From positions 29,927 to 93,926 of the forward strand of contig DEKU01000015.1 in assembly GCA_002354035.1 (NCBI GenBank): DNA of 64,000 bases, written 5' to 3'. Positions 53,290-61,317 of the stretch are shown here, in pieces. Below the pieces are notes generated by a model. That model had not been told where the DNA came from. It worked only from the letters and a program-made list of their open reading frames with translations, and ran no database searches. Every line of letters starts with the position of its first letter. Position 1 is the stretch's first letter. The stretch comes from Bacteroidales bacterium UBA2714. GTDB lineage: Bacteria > Bacteroidota > Bacteroidia > Bacteroidales > P3. The position numbers and the translations under genes were made by a program.

Positions 53290-53575
53290 ACCGCCCCTCC
53301 TTCATAATGCGACTACGAAGTACAGCATTCATGTTGTCATGTACACGGACAATATCCACGCTACAACCAAACAGCTTTTCCAATTCCGATTGCAACATAT
53401 CGACAGTAAGCAACGATAATGCCCGTCCTTCATAATAGATGTCGACATCGCTCTCCTCCATCTGTTCGCCACGAGCCGCTGAGCCAAATACGCCAATCTT
53501 ACTGATACCGTATCGGCCAGCAGCATAGGGCTTGTACTGTCCCAGCAACGTCAGAATATCATCCGTCGTTCTCAT
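53282..53575 (-). CDS. mntA: MntA-like nucleotidyltransferase antitoxin
   Basis: The 97-residue protein is a minimal nucleotidyltransferase with the perfect motif GS-x10-DxD (G31, S32, D43, D45; visible as GSAARGEQMEESDVDI). MntA antitoxins AMPylate HepT and so switch it off. Its 3' end overlaps the hepT frame by 8 bases. The ATG at 53575 follows a TATTTTTG box by only 9 bases, so the message would be nearly leaderless. The same upstream 53-bp sequence precedes the zeta-like gene at 55452. Confidence 0.9.
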   Translation of the reverse strand: MRTTDDILTLLGQYKPYAAGRYGISKIGVFGSAARGEQMEESDVDIYYEGRALSLLTVDMLQSELEKLFGCSVDIVRVHDNMNAVLRSRIMKEGRYV

Positions 53576-53625
53576 TTCAAAATGCAAAAATACGAAGAAT
53601 TATTGGAACAGCCAAAATTTTCTTT
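53573..53625 (-). repeat. 53-bp promoter module, copy A
   Basis: Running from the mntA start codon upstream, this sequence contains the -7 box TATTTTTG (53585-53592) and, about 19 bases farther, TTTTGG as a likely -33 element. It matches the module at 55450-55502 at 49 of 53 positions, well beyond what a shared promoter would require. Confidence 0.8.
53585..53592 (-). promoter_or_regulatory. promoter -7 box for mntA-hepT
   Basis: On the minus strand this reads TATTTTTG, with TTTTGG about 19 bases upstream, the expected Bacteroidetes spacing. The predicted start lies within a few bases of the ATG. Confidence 0.75.
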
Positions 53626-53722
53626 CTGACCCGTTTCTTCGCAACCGCCATTTTCAGAATTGACATTAACTTCTTGGCACAATAAAACAACAATAATTGC
53701 GTTTCGGCAAGAAACACTATCT

Positions 53723-54154
53723 ATGGAACGACAAGAGATTCGTTGGGTACAACGACTATACAGTTTTCAAAAGGCCTTACGGCAATTGGAGAAAGCTGTG
53801 CAGTTAGTCAGCACCGAAATAATCGCTGGTGACGAACACACCCTGATGCAAGACGGCCTAATACAGCGGTACGAGTTTTCAGTCGAACTTGCCTGGAAGC
53901 TAATGAAAGATTACGTCCAATATGATGGCATCACGGACAGGCTCGGTGGCCCTCGAGACACTATCCGTCATGCGCTGCAACTCGGACTAATATCCGATGA
54001 CAACTGGATGAGCATGATTGAAGACCGAAATCTCACCTCCCACACCTACTCCCAAGAAATGGCGCAACATGCAGTGATGAAAATCATCAATACCTATTAT
54101 CCTCTTCTAAGCCAACTGGAACAAACCATGTCCACCAAGGAGGCTGAACTATGA
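53723..54154 (+). CDS. HI0074-family nucleotidyltransferase substrate-binding (HEPN-like) protein
   Basis: The 143-residue protein is an all-helical HEPN-type partner. Family signatures are IRWVQRLYSFQKALRQLEKA, LIQRYEFSVELAWKLMKDY and DRNLTSHTY, the last carrying the R-x-x-x-x-H motif. With the MNT protein encoded immediately downstream it makes the HI0074/HI0073 pair, often classed as a toxin-antitoxin system related to HepT-MntA. The stop overlaps the next start as ATGA. I chose the ATG at 53723; an upstream frame to 53660 lies in the divergent intergenic region. It runs divergently from mntA-hepT. Confidence 0.9.
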   Translation: MERQEIRWVQRLYSFQKALRQLEKAVQLVSTEIIAGDEHTLMQDGLIQRYEFSVELAWKLMKDYVQYDGITDRLGGPRDTIRHALQLGLISDDNWMSMIEDRNLTSHTYSQEMAQHAVMKIINTYYPLLSQLEQTMSTKEAEL

Positions 54155-54522
54155 CCCCCGGTGGCTATCTCCCTCAGCTCCTCGTGGCCGAACACCCCAT
54201 CCAGGAGGGGGAACCCCGCCGCTATGGTATCCGCGAGAGCTATTGGAAACGGCTGACCGCCCTTTTCCGGTCACACCCCGTCATTGAACGTGTCATCCTC
54301 TACGGCTCCCGTGCCAAAGGCACTTACCAGCCCTACTCCGACGTGGACATCACGCTGGTGGGAGCCGCGTTGGACGAGCACCAACTGAGCCAAATCAGCA
54401 CAGAGATTGACGACCTGCTGCTCCCCTATTTCTTTGATACAAGCATCTACCACACACTCTCCAACCCCGCATTGATTGCCAGCATCGCCAGCACCGGAAC
54501 CGTTGTTTACGAGCGTAACTAA
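54151..54522 (+). CDS. HI0073-family minimal nucleotidyltransferase
   Basis: The 123-residue protein carries a full nucleotidyltransferase motif GS-x10-DxD (G52, S53, D64, D66; YGSRAKGTYQPYSDVDI). It is longer at the N terminus than MntA. It would modify its HEPN partner, encoded just upstream with a 4-base overlap, probably neutralising it. Codons are more GC-rich than in the partner gene. A decayed copy of the 53-bp promoter module lies 28 bases after its stop, pointing back into this gene on the other strand. Confidence 0.9.
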   Translation: MTPGGYLPQLLVAEHPIQEGEPRRYGIRESYWKRLTALFRSHPVIERVILYGSRAKGTYQPYSDVDITLVGAALDEHQLSQISTEIDDLLLPYFFDTSIYHTLSNPALIASIASTGTVVYERN

Positions 54523-54549
54523 ACAGGGGCGGCAAGCAACAGAATCCAT

Positions 54550-54600
54550 CATTGAAAAAGCAAAAAAACGAATAATACTTGGAACAGCCAATATTTTCTT
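54550..54600 (-). repeat. 53-bp promoter module, decayed copy B
   Basis: The stretch 54561-54600 matches 53585-53624 at 35 of 40 positions, and a CAT (minus-strand ATG) lies in the equivalent place at 54550-54552. The -7 box has lost its TA (TTTTTTTG). No toxin gene follows on the minus strand; the open frame beyond it is antisense to the nucleotidyltransferase gene. Confidence 0.65.
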
Positions 54601-54716
54601 CACCTCCCCCTCCCTTGTAAAATTTCAACAGCCTAAAGTATACCTGCCAATGGAAACCTTGTCACGAAGCCTGCGGACGGTGTCTTGACATTATCCGGGA
54701 GTTTATTGCAAGAAGT

Positions 54717-54887
54717 CTACAATGCCTTGATGGCTTCGTTGGCGGGGATGTAGTGGATGGTGTCGTCGGTGTGGCACACCACTATGTCTTGGTCGTGTAG
54801 GGCCTTGTCCTCCAGCATACGCCGCTCGGCAATGCTCAGGCCGTGCTGCAGCCGCTCGGCCAACTCCTGTATCTCGTTATTGGACAT
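54717..54887 (-). CDS. 56-aa protein paired with the zeta-like kinase, possible antitoxin
   Basis: This short gene encodes 56 residues: MSNNEIQELAERLQHGLSIA, then ERRMLEDKALHDQDIVVC and HTDDTIHYIPANEAIKAL. The first half is a charged helix and the second a beta-like strand with a small loop. The ATG overlaps the 3' end of the zeta-like gene by 11 bases, so translation is coupled. Its place behind a zeta-toxin-like gene suggests an antitoxin or partner. I recognise no family. It ends close to copy B of the promoter module. Confidence 0.7.
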   Translation of the reverse strand: MSNNEIQELAERLQHGLSIAERRMLEDKALHDQDIVVCHTDDTIHYIPANEAIKAL

Positions 54888-55452
54888 ATTCTTTCATTTT
54901 GTCATACAGCTCCCTGTTGAGTACCGTAGTGGGCAGTGCTTTGCCGCCGTGGGCCACCTCGACGCGGGGTGTATCGCTGTTGTCGTAGACAAACCACGCG
55001 TCGACTTCGGGGGCGTAGAGATTAAACAAATTCTTGATTCCTGCCACATAGCGTCGCCGTGTGGTGGGTGCGGGGATGTTGTGCCCGCCATTGCTCACCC
55101 TCTCAGCCACGCGCCTCAGGGCCAGGTCGGGGGTGCGCAGCCAGAAGAACACCAGTGTGACAGTATATCCCTTGGCCTGCGCCTGGTGTACAAGGTTGAG
55201 ATACGACCGGGTGGCCAGGGTAGTCTCGATGGCGAAGGTCTCGTCGCGGCCCAGCAGCTCGCCGATGCGCGCTATCATCAGCCTCCCCGCCATGATGGTC
55301 ACATTGCCGGGATTGAACGGGGAAAGCCCGTGCGCTATCTCGTCGGCATTGACAAACTCGCGGCAGTGGAGCGTGGTAGGCAATACGGAATATGACGCCG
55401 TGGTTTTCCCGGCCCCGTTGCAGCCTCCTATGATATACAACCTTTTGTCCAT
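54877..55452 (-). CDS. zeta-toxin-like P-loop kinase
   Basis: The 191-residue protein starts with a Walker A loop GCNGAGKTT (G10, K16, T17) and has IETTLATRSYLNLVHQAQAK, GYTVTLVFFWL and RVAERVSNGGHNIP, as in the zeta-toxin-like family of ATPases that phosphorylate UDP-GlcNAc-type sugars or other substrates. No DNA-binding or membrane part is present. I chose the ATG at 55452 (MDKRLYIIGG), which sits exactly 9 bases after the -7 box as in the mntA gene. A 56-residue gene overlaps its 3' end. Confidence 0.87.
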   Translation of the reverse strand: MDKRLYIIGGCNGAGKTTASYSVLPTTLHCREFVNADEIAHGLSPFNPGNVTIMAGRLMIARIGELLGRDETFAIETTLATRSYLNLVHQAQAKGYTVTLVFFWLRTPDLALRRVAERVSNGGHNIPAPTTRRRYVAGIKNLFNLYAPEVDAWFVYDNSDTPRVEVAHGGKALPTTVLNRELYDKMKEYVQ

Positions 55453-55502
55453 TTCGAAATGCAAAAATACGAAGAAATATTGAACCAGCCAAAATTTTCT
55501 TT
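55450..55502 (-). repeat. 53-bp promoter module, copy C
   Basis: This is the counterpart of copy A, differing at 4 of 53 positions, with the same spacing from start codon to -7 box (TATTTTTG at 55462-55469) and the same TTTTGG upstream. Confidence 0.8.
55462..55469 (-). promoter_or_regulatory. promoter -7 box for the zeta-like operon
   Basis: On the minus strand this reads TATTTTTG with TTTTGG about 19 bases upstream, giving a nearly leaderless message. Confidence 0.75.
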
Positions 55503-55777
55503 GTGCGGGGTGCGCTACGGCGGTGTCCTCGCGCCATGCTGAAGCCCTGAAGGCGGGCTCTATTAATGCGTTTTTTGTCGCGTCCCTGTCGGGACGCCTT
55601 CCGTTACACTTTATTGTGCCTGTGGCTTGTCCTGCGATATTAAGGTCTTATCCCATTGGGGTGGGTTATAGAGACTCTATTAAAATGAGAGTTCCCCGTT
55701 CCTTCTTCGTTCTTTTAACGAAGAAGGAACGGGGAACGAGGGGTTTTTGATAATCAAAGTAGCTAAGGTGCGGCGGC
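55503..55777. other. 275-base intergenic stretch rich in GC inverted repeats
   Basis: It lies between the zeta-like operon and the 3' end of the subtilase gene. It holds GCGTCC/GGGACG at about 55590-55606, several short GC palindromes and the long hairpin at 55691-55737. No gene is visible in either strand. It has the look of degenerate interspersed repeats seen between Bacteroidales genes, which is from memory. Confidence 0.45.
55691..55737. terminator. 21-bp perfect hairpin near the 3' end of the subtilase gene
   Basis: The arms 55691-55711 and 55717-55737 are perfectly complementary around a 5-base loop. It lies about 40 bases past the stop codon of the subtilase gene. T-runs occur on both sides, so direction is uncertain. 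Confidence 0.6.
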
Positions 55778-58171
55778 TCAGAAGCAGAGCTGGATGCCGG
55801 CCTCGAAGCGGGGCAGGCTGAGTTTGAAGGCCGAGGGGCTGAGGGGGTCGGCGTCGTAGTTAGTGGTGAGGCCGGTGAGACGGTAGCGGCAGTAGATGCC
55901 GAAGGCGTCGTAGGCGATGCGGGTGGTGAGGCCGAAGTTGAAGTTGTAGTTGTCCTGGTACTCAGGGTTGTCGATGACAAGGGAGGCATCCTGCGCATGG
56001 GGGTAGGTTTTGTACTTCTTGACGTAGGAGTAGCGGCCGTAGGAGCCGTAAATGCCGAGGTCCCAGTGGACGCCTTTGCCGAGCATGCCGCCGCCCACAA
56101 AGCGGACGCGCTGGAAGAGTTCGAGGCTCACCTCGTCGAAGAGATAGTATTTCTTGTCCAGTTTTCCATCGGTGGGGAAAAGGCCGTCGAGACGGTTGGG
56201 CTGTTCGGGGTCGAGGTTGTAGCGTGTGCCGGCATATTCGAGGCCGATGCCGAGGGAGTAGGCCTTGGCCTTGCGGCTGAGCATACGGACACCGACATGG
56301 ACTGTGGGCGAGAGGAGTTTGCACGGAAAGTCCTGCGAGCTGAGGCGGACCATGCTGCCCGCCATGATGTAGAAGTCCCAGTAGGTGTTGCTGGTCTTCC
56401 AGCCGTCTTTGGGGTATTTCTGCACGAGGGCGAGGTCGTTGCCGGTGAGGGTGTTGACTACCTCGCGCTTGGCGTCGTTTCGAATCATGGAGTTGGGACG
56501 GGTGAAGGAGCAACGGGTGTCGTAGCCGGTGATGGCGAGTTGCTGGTTCTGCTTGTCGGTGAGGCGGAAGGAGGCAGTGTAGCCGTCGAACCATGCATTG
56601 AGGGTGCGATGGTAGAGCTGGTTTTTGGGGAAGGAGATGTAGCTGGCGGTGTCCATGGTGTCGATGGTGATGTGGATATAGGCATCGAGGGTGCCTTGTT
56701 CGGTCTGCCAGTTGAAGAAGAGCGGGCGGCTGAGGTCGGTGCTGCCGATGTTGAGGAGCAGATGCAGATGGACGGAGTCGCCTTTCTCCACAAAGCGGAA
56801 GGTGGGACGAGCCACGGTGTTCTGCACTTTGTTGCAGAAGTAGTCGGCCTGTGGCACACCGTAGCCCAGGGCATAGTCGAAGTAGGGGTAGAGGTCGGCG
56901 GACTTTTCAATCTCGTGGAAGAGTTGCATGGCCGTGGTGCCGGGACGGCACTGCCAGGCGCAGGCGGCGAACCCTGCCACCAAGGGGCAGGAGAAAGAGG
57001 TGCCGTCTACATAGCCGGTGGCCTTGTCGCTGGAGGGGCTGGCGGCCAGGGCATGGCCGAAAGCGGAGACGTTGGGCTTCAGCTTGCCAGTGGCGCTGGG
57101 GCCATAGGAGCTGAAGGAGATATGGCTGTAGTTCTTGAGGTCGGCATCGATACCACCCACACAGAGCACACTGTCGGCATCGGCGGGGGTGATGATGGTG
57201 CGCCAATGGCGGTCGGTGGCTTCGTTGCCGGCCGAGTTGCAGACGAGCATGCCTTTGCGGGCGGCCATGTTGGCGGCTTTGGCCACGTAGGAGGTGCCGT
57301 TCATGTCCTCAGTGTTGTAACGCTCTTTGCCGTAGCCGAGCGAGGAGCTGATGATTTGGGCTCCGTTGCGGTCGGCCCACTCCATGGCCTGCATCCACCA
57401 GACCTCCTCTTTGAAGGGTTCGAGTTCCACCTCGGTGCGGGCCAGCAGGAATTCGGCACCGGTGGCCAGGCCGAGTTGGCGTCCGTCGGGGGCTATGCCG
57501 GCGATGCAGCTAAGGGTCATGGTGCCGTGGCTGTTCCAGCCGTAGACATCCTCTTTGTTGTTGCAGAAGTTCCAGGTCTTGATGATCTGGTGGTTGTCGA
57601 AGAGATGTTTGAAAACCATGTGGGTGTTCACCTTGGGGAATCCACCGTCGAAGACGGCAATGCGGATGCCTTTGCCGTTGACGCCATTGGTGGCAAACTG
57701 TCGGCCACCCATGCGGATAAGCTGCTCGGTGAGGTTGGGTTGCGCGACTGAAGTTTCGGAGTATTCTGAGTTTTCGGAATAATCAGAACTCTCGGCGATG
57801 GACTTGCAGGCGGCTATCTGCATCTCGGTGGCGATGAGGCTGGTGCCACTGACGAAAGGCAGACTTTGGATGCGCTGCATTTGGTCGGGGGTGGCCATGA
57901 CGGCCACGGCATTGAGCCAGCGGGAGGCGCCCACATGCTCGGTGGCGAGGGCGTCGATTTGCGAGACGTAGCTGCTGTTGAGGGGGTAGTTGCTTGGGTC
58001 GTAGAGGTCGGCGCCGCACTGGCGGTAACGCTCGATGGCCTTGGCATCGAAATAGGTGTAGGGGTCGAAGGTGGTGCCCTGCTTGTCGGTGAGGAGCACC
58101 CAGTAGCACGACTGGCTGATGGCGGGAAGAGCCATCATGAATGCTAACAGGGATAAAAGTACTTTCTTCAT
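55778..58171 (-). CDS. S8 subtilisin-like protease with C-terminal beta-barrel-like domain
   Basis: The 797-residue protein starts with a signal peptide (1-19, ending AIS) and a propeptide-like segment. The peptidase domain carries the full catalytic set: Asp175 (AVFDGGF), His215 (NSHGTMTLSCIAG), Asn316 (CNSAGNEA) and Ser392 (GTSFSCPLVAG). A beta-sandwich of about 140 residues follows. The last 200 residues (595-797) read as about eight amphipathic strands and end QLCF with an aromatic C terminus, as in outer-membrane barrels; there is no T9SS sorting domain. A protease tethered to the outer membrane by its own barrel is the simplest reading. It lies 88 bases after recO on the same strand. 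Confidence 0.85.
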   Translation of the reverse strand: MKKVLLSLLAFMMALPAISQSCYWVLLTDKQGTTFDPYTYFDAKAIERYRQCGADLYDPSNYPLNSSYVSQIDALATEHVGASRWLNAVAVMATPDQMQRIQSLPFVSGTSLIATEMQIAACKSIAESSDYSENSEYSETSVAQPNLTEQLIRMGGRQFATNGVNGKGIRIAVFDGGFPKVNTHMVFKHLFDNHQIIKTWNFCNNKEDVYGWNSHGTMTLSCIAGIAPDGRQLGLATGAEFLLARTEVELEPFKEEVWWMQAMEWADRNGAQIISSSLGYGKERYNTEDMNGTSYVAKAANMAARKGMLVCNSAGNEATDRHWRTIITPADADSVLCVGGIDADLKNYSHISFSSYGPSATGKLKPNVSAFGHALAASPSSDKATGYVDGTSFSCPLVAGFAACAWQCRPGTTAMQLFHEIEKSADLYPYFDYALGYGVPQADYFCNKVQNTVARPTFRFVEKGDSVHLHLLLNIGSTDLSRPLFFNWQTEQGTLDAYIHITIDTMDTASYISFPKNQLYHRTLNAWFDGYTASFRLTDKQNQQLAITGYDTRCSFTRPNSMIRNDAKREVVNTLTGNDLALVQKYPKDGWKTSNTYWDFYIMAGSMVRLSSQDFPCKLLSPTVHVGVRMLSRKAKAYSLGIGLEYAGTRYNLDPEQPNRLDGLFPTDGKLDKKYYLFDEVSLELFQRVRFVGGGMLGKGVHWDLGIYGSYGRYSYVKKYKTYPHAQDASLVIDNPEYQDNYNFNFGLTTRIAYDAFGIYCRYRLTGLTTNYDADPLSPSAFKLSLPRFEAGIQLCF

Positions 58172-58259
58172 TGTGTTATTGTATTAATTGTGATATTGCA
58201 TTTATTGTCTTTTGAGCGTGTCGATACGGTATTTCGTGCAGGTGAGGATGGGAAAAGGA

Positions 58260-58991
58260 TTATTGCAAGACGGTGTGGAGGATTTCGTGCGATTTGAAGT
58301 TGCGGAAGTCGGCCAGGTGCATCTGGAAGTATTCGAGCAGACGGTTGATGAGCTCGGTACGCTGGGCTAAGGGGGCAGTGGGGACCGGTGTGCCAGAGTT
58401 GACGGAGAGCAGATAGTGGTGCAGGAGGAGGGAGGAGGAGCTGTCGAGGGTGTTGGCCCCAGCGGACTGGAAACGGCCGCTGAGCAGGTCGAAGAGTGGC
58501 TCGCGGGGTGTGTAGTTGTCTAAAGGCTCGATGCCTGTGTGCCGGGCGAGGGAGAGCATAAAGGTGATGGGCAGTTGAGCTGGGGGGAGGGCGGACTGGG
58601 GGTTGAGGGTGTCGACCACATAGTCGAAGAGGTCGGGCATGGGTTCCTCCTCGCGGAGGGTTTTATAGAGCAGTTCGGTCATGAAGAAGCGCAAGGCATG
58701 GCGCGACAGCTCGTCGGCCCGGGCCAAGGCAAGGCTTTGCGGGATGCCGCGGTGGGGGGTAATCTCTTTGAGATAGTTGATGGAGGTTTTGGGATTGTTG
58801 TAGACCACGAGGTCGAGATAGCTGAGTGGCTGGAGGAGGTTTTGCTTGGTGCGGCCCCCTCCCTTGCGCACCCCTTTGAGGATGTAGGAGCGCACGCCGA
58901 GCTGACGGGTGAAGATTTTGGCTATCACCGAGGTCTCGGCATAGGCAGTGGTGTGCAGCACCAAGGCTGGGGTGGAGAGGGTGGGTATCAC
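58260..58991 (-). CDS. recO: DNA repair protein RecO
   Basis: RecO loads RecA on gapped DNA together with RecR. The 243-residue protein has the usual length, with an OB-fold N-terminal part (LVLHTTAYAETSVIAKIFTR, then LGVRSYILKGVRKGGG) and a helical C-terminal part. The zinc-binding cysteines of many RecO proteins are missing, as in other Bacteroidetes. Its start overlaps the porZ stop by 4 bases (ATGA), so it is translated from the same message. Confidence 0.9.
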   Translation of the reverse strand: MIPTLSTPALVLHTTAYAETSVIAKIFTRQLGVRSYILKGVRKGGGRTKQNLLQPLSYLDLVVYNNPKTSINYLKEITPHRGIPQSLALARADELSRHALRFFMTELLYKTLREEEPMPDLFDYVVDTLNPQSALPPAQLPITFMLSLARHTGIEPLDNYTPREPLFDLLSGRFQSAGANTLDSSSSLLLHHYLLSVNSGTPVPTAPLAQRTELINRLLEYFQMHLADFRNFKSHEILHTVLQ

Positions 58992-61312
58992 TTTATGACA
59001 AGTATTTTGGCCACGGAGCGCATGTTGCCTGCCCCGTCGGAGGCAAAGACGAAATAGGTGCCACTGGCCACGGGGTCGCCGTTGTTGGTGCGGCCGTTCC
59101 AGATGGCCTGCCCGCCATGGGCGGTGGTGGAGAAGACTACGTGGCCACGGGCGTCGGTGACATGGACCAGGGCATCGCGGACAAAGCCTTTGATGGCTAT
59201 GGGGCCATCATATCCCGGACGGACGGGATTGGGGAAGGCATGGATGTCGGCCATGGGCTCGGAATAGCCCACGGTGGCGGTGGAGCGGTAGGACTGAAGG
59301 CCCAGGTCGGTGCCGATAAACACTTCGCCCGTTTCGGGATGGACGGTGAGGGCTACAATCTTGTCGGAGGCCAGCGGGCTGTTGGCGGTGGTGAAGTGGT
59401 GCAGCTGTTCCAGTCCGTTGGCGGAGATGAGGTAGAGGCCGTTGTTGGATGTGCCCACCCATTTGCGGTTGGCACCGTCGACCGCTATGCAGGTGATGCT
59501 CTCGTAGGCCATGAGGTATTCGGTGATGCCATCCTCGTTGAAAAGGATGTTGCTGCAATTGACGGGAGCCGTTTCGCCGTTGCCGCCATTGGCAAAAGCC
59601 CGGTAGCCGTCGTAGATGACTTTAATCCCCTTGTCGGTGCCAAACCAGAGGTCGCCGGAGCGGTCCTGCACCAGACAGGTGACGGTATGGGTTTCCAGCT
59701 TGCTGCCGTTGTTGGGGTTGACGATGGCCTGTCGGCTGTCACCGTCGTGCACAAAGATGCGGTTGCTTTTGCCGATGAACCATTTATAGCCATTGATACT
59801 GTCCCATACGAGCTTGTCAATCTCTTTCTTGTCGGCGCCGAGGCCTTGAAGGACGGGACTGATGTCGAAACTTTTCCATGTGCCGTCGGCATAGCGTACG
59901 GCCAGCCCGCGGTCGACAAGGGAATTGGTTATCCATAAGTTGCCTTGGGCGTCGTAAGCCAGACCCGAGACGCGGAGATGGGAGAAGGAGCCACTGGTGT
60001 AGGGGGTGAGAGCCCCTTGCGAACTATTCTGGTCGAAGATTGCCTGGACTTGGTTGTCGTAAATGTCGAGGATGCCGTAGCCCCACGACGAGGCACTGAT
60101 GTGTTTGCTGTCCTTGGGGTCGACAGCCATATAGAGGACATCTTGGAACGAGGGGATGCCGTCGGGCACGGAGATTTGCGACCATTGTCCTTTCTCCAAG
60201 ACGGAGAGGGAACCGGGCAGGAGGGCACTCTCGTAGGTGGGTTTCTTGCCTCCGGGACAGAGATAGAGCTTTTTGTAGGTGGAGGTAAGACTATAGACAT
60301 AGTCGTTGTTGAAAGGGCCTGCGGGCGAATGGGTGCTGGCCGACGTGTAGCCGGTCGGCACTTCGAGGAGGCCTCCCCAGGGATGACCTATCCAGAGGGT
60401 GCCATCGGCATCAATGTCGGCATCGTCGGCGGCAACACCGTAGAAGGGGAGCGAGGAAATCTCTTGCTGCAGGGCGAACTGACTATCGTAAAGCTGGATG
60501 GAGTTAAAGCGGTTGAGCACAATCCAGTCATGACTACAGCGGAGCGACCGCACTGTTCCGCTACCGAGCGAGCCCCAGGAGCCCGAAGTGGACTGATAGT
60601 AGACGGTCATGCTGTCGGGGTTGTCGGTGCAGGCGGCGGCCACAAGCCTGTCGCGGCTCACTCCGAGCATTCGGACGGACATGCCTGTGAGGGGTGAGAG
60701 GGTGTCGCGCTGCCATGTTTCATAAATGTGCAGTCGGTTGCTGCCCCGCGGAGCAAGGAGGAGGCCATAGTCGGTGCCGGCCACTATCTGGTCGCCCACA
60801 AAGGCGAGGTCGTAGACCACCCCACTCTCGCCGTCAAGCCCGAGGTAGTAGGTCTCCTCCACCTCGTGGCGGAGGGCATCGACCACCACTATGCCGAAGC
60901 CTGTGGCCAGATAAATCTTGCCATTGTCGAAACGGATGTGGTATATTTTTTTGTCACCTCCCATCGAGCCATAGCGGATGTCGGCTATGTGGTAGGTGCT
61001 GCCGTCCTGGATGATGTCGAGACTGGAGTTTGTATATGCCACGGCCAGGGTCTGCGACTGAAGGTCGTAGGCGATGGTGCTGACTCCGGCGTCGGTAAGC
61101 CCGTTGGCTTTGGTGATGGGCTGCACAGCATTGTCGGCAGGGGTGTAGCTGAAGAGAGCCATACGGGTGGCCGCAAAGATCTGAGAGGGAGTCACACACA
61201 CATGGCGGGCCGACACGAAGGAGTTATGGTCCTGCCACTGGCCTATAGCCGACTGGGCCGCTGCCGAGAGGCTCAACATTGATATCAGGAGAGAGAAAAA
61301 GAGGCGTCGCAT
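58988..61312 (-). CDS. porZ: T9SS protein PorZ
   Basis: PorZ is part of the T9SS attachment complex that delivers anionic LPS for anchoring cargo. From the ATG at 61312 the protein has 774 residues: signal peptide (ending SAAAQ), two seven-bladed-propeller-like regions rich in DGTLWIGHPWGGL and GDLWFGTDKGIKVI type blades, and a C-terminal sorting-like domain (AFPNPVRPGYDGPIAIKG, then RGHVVFST, final KILVIK). The reading frame is open to 61606, but that part is antisense-like to mreD and gives no signal peptide. It sits between mreD (5 bases away) and recO (4-base overlap), as I recall from Porphyromonas-type genomes. Confidence 0.85.
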   Translation of the reverse strand: MRRLFFSLLISMLSLSAAAQSAIGQWQDHNSFVSARHVCVTPSQIFAATRMALFSYTPADNAVQPITKANGLTDAGVSTIAYDLQSQTLAVAYTNSSLDIIQDGSTYHIADIRYGSMGGDKKIYHIRFDNGKIYLATGFGIVVVDALRHEVEETYYLGLDGESGVVYDLAFVGDQIVAGTDYGLLLAPRGSNRLHIYETWQRDTLSPLTGMSVRMLGVSRDRLVAAACTDNPDSMTVYYQSTSGSWGSLGSGTVRSLRCSHDWIVLNRFNSIQLYDSQFALQQEISSLPFYGVAADDADIDADGTLWIGHPWGGLLEVPTGYTSASTHSPAGPFNNDYVYSLTSTYKKLYLCPGGKKPTYESALLPGSLSVLEKGQWSQISVPDGIPSFQDVLYMAVDPKDSKHISASSWGYGILDIYDNQVQAIFDQNSSQGALTPYTSGSFSHLRVSGLAYDAQGNLWITNSLVDRGLAVRYADGTWKSFDISPVLQGLGADKKEIDKLVWDSINGYKWFIGKSNRIFVHDGDSRQAIVNPNNGSKLETHTVTCLVQDRSGDLWFGTDKGIKVIYDGYRAFANGGNGETAPVNCSNILFNEDGITEYLMAYESITCIAVDGANRKWVGTSNNGLYLISANGLEQLHHFTTANSPLASDKIVALTVHPETGEVFIGTDLGLQSYRSTATVGYSEPMADIHAFPNPVRPGYDGPIAIKGFVRDALVHVTDARGHVVFSTTAHGGQAIWNGRTNNGDPVASGTYFVFASDGAGNMRSVAKILVIK

Positions 61313-61317
61313 AGGCG

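Noticed and set aside
54271..54552. Open frame on the minus strand behind promoter copy B
   Set aside because: It is entirely antisense to the HI0073-type gene, which has an intact GS-x10-DxD motif, so it is not called as a gene.
55997..57751. 584-codon open frame on the plus strand
   Set aside because: It is antisense to the subtilase gene, which has all catalytic residues; the shadow frame has no recognisable domain.
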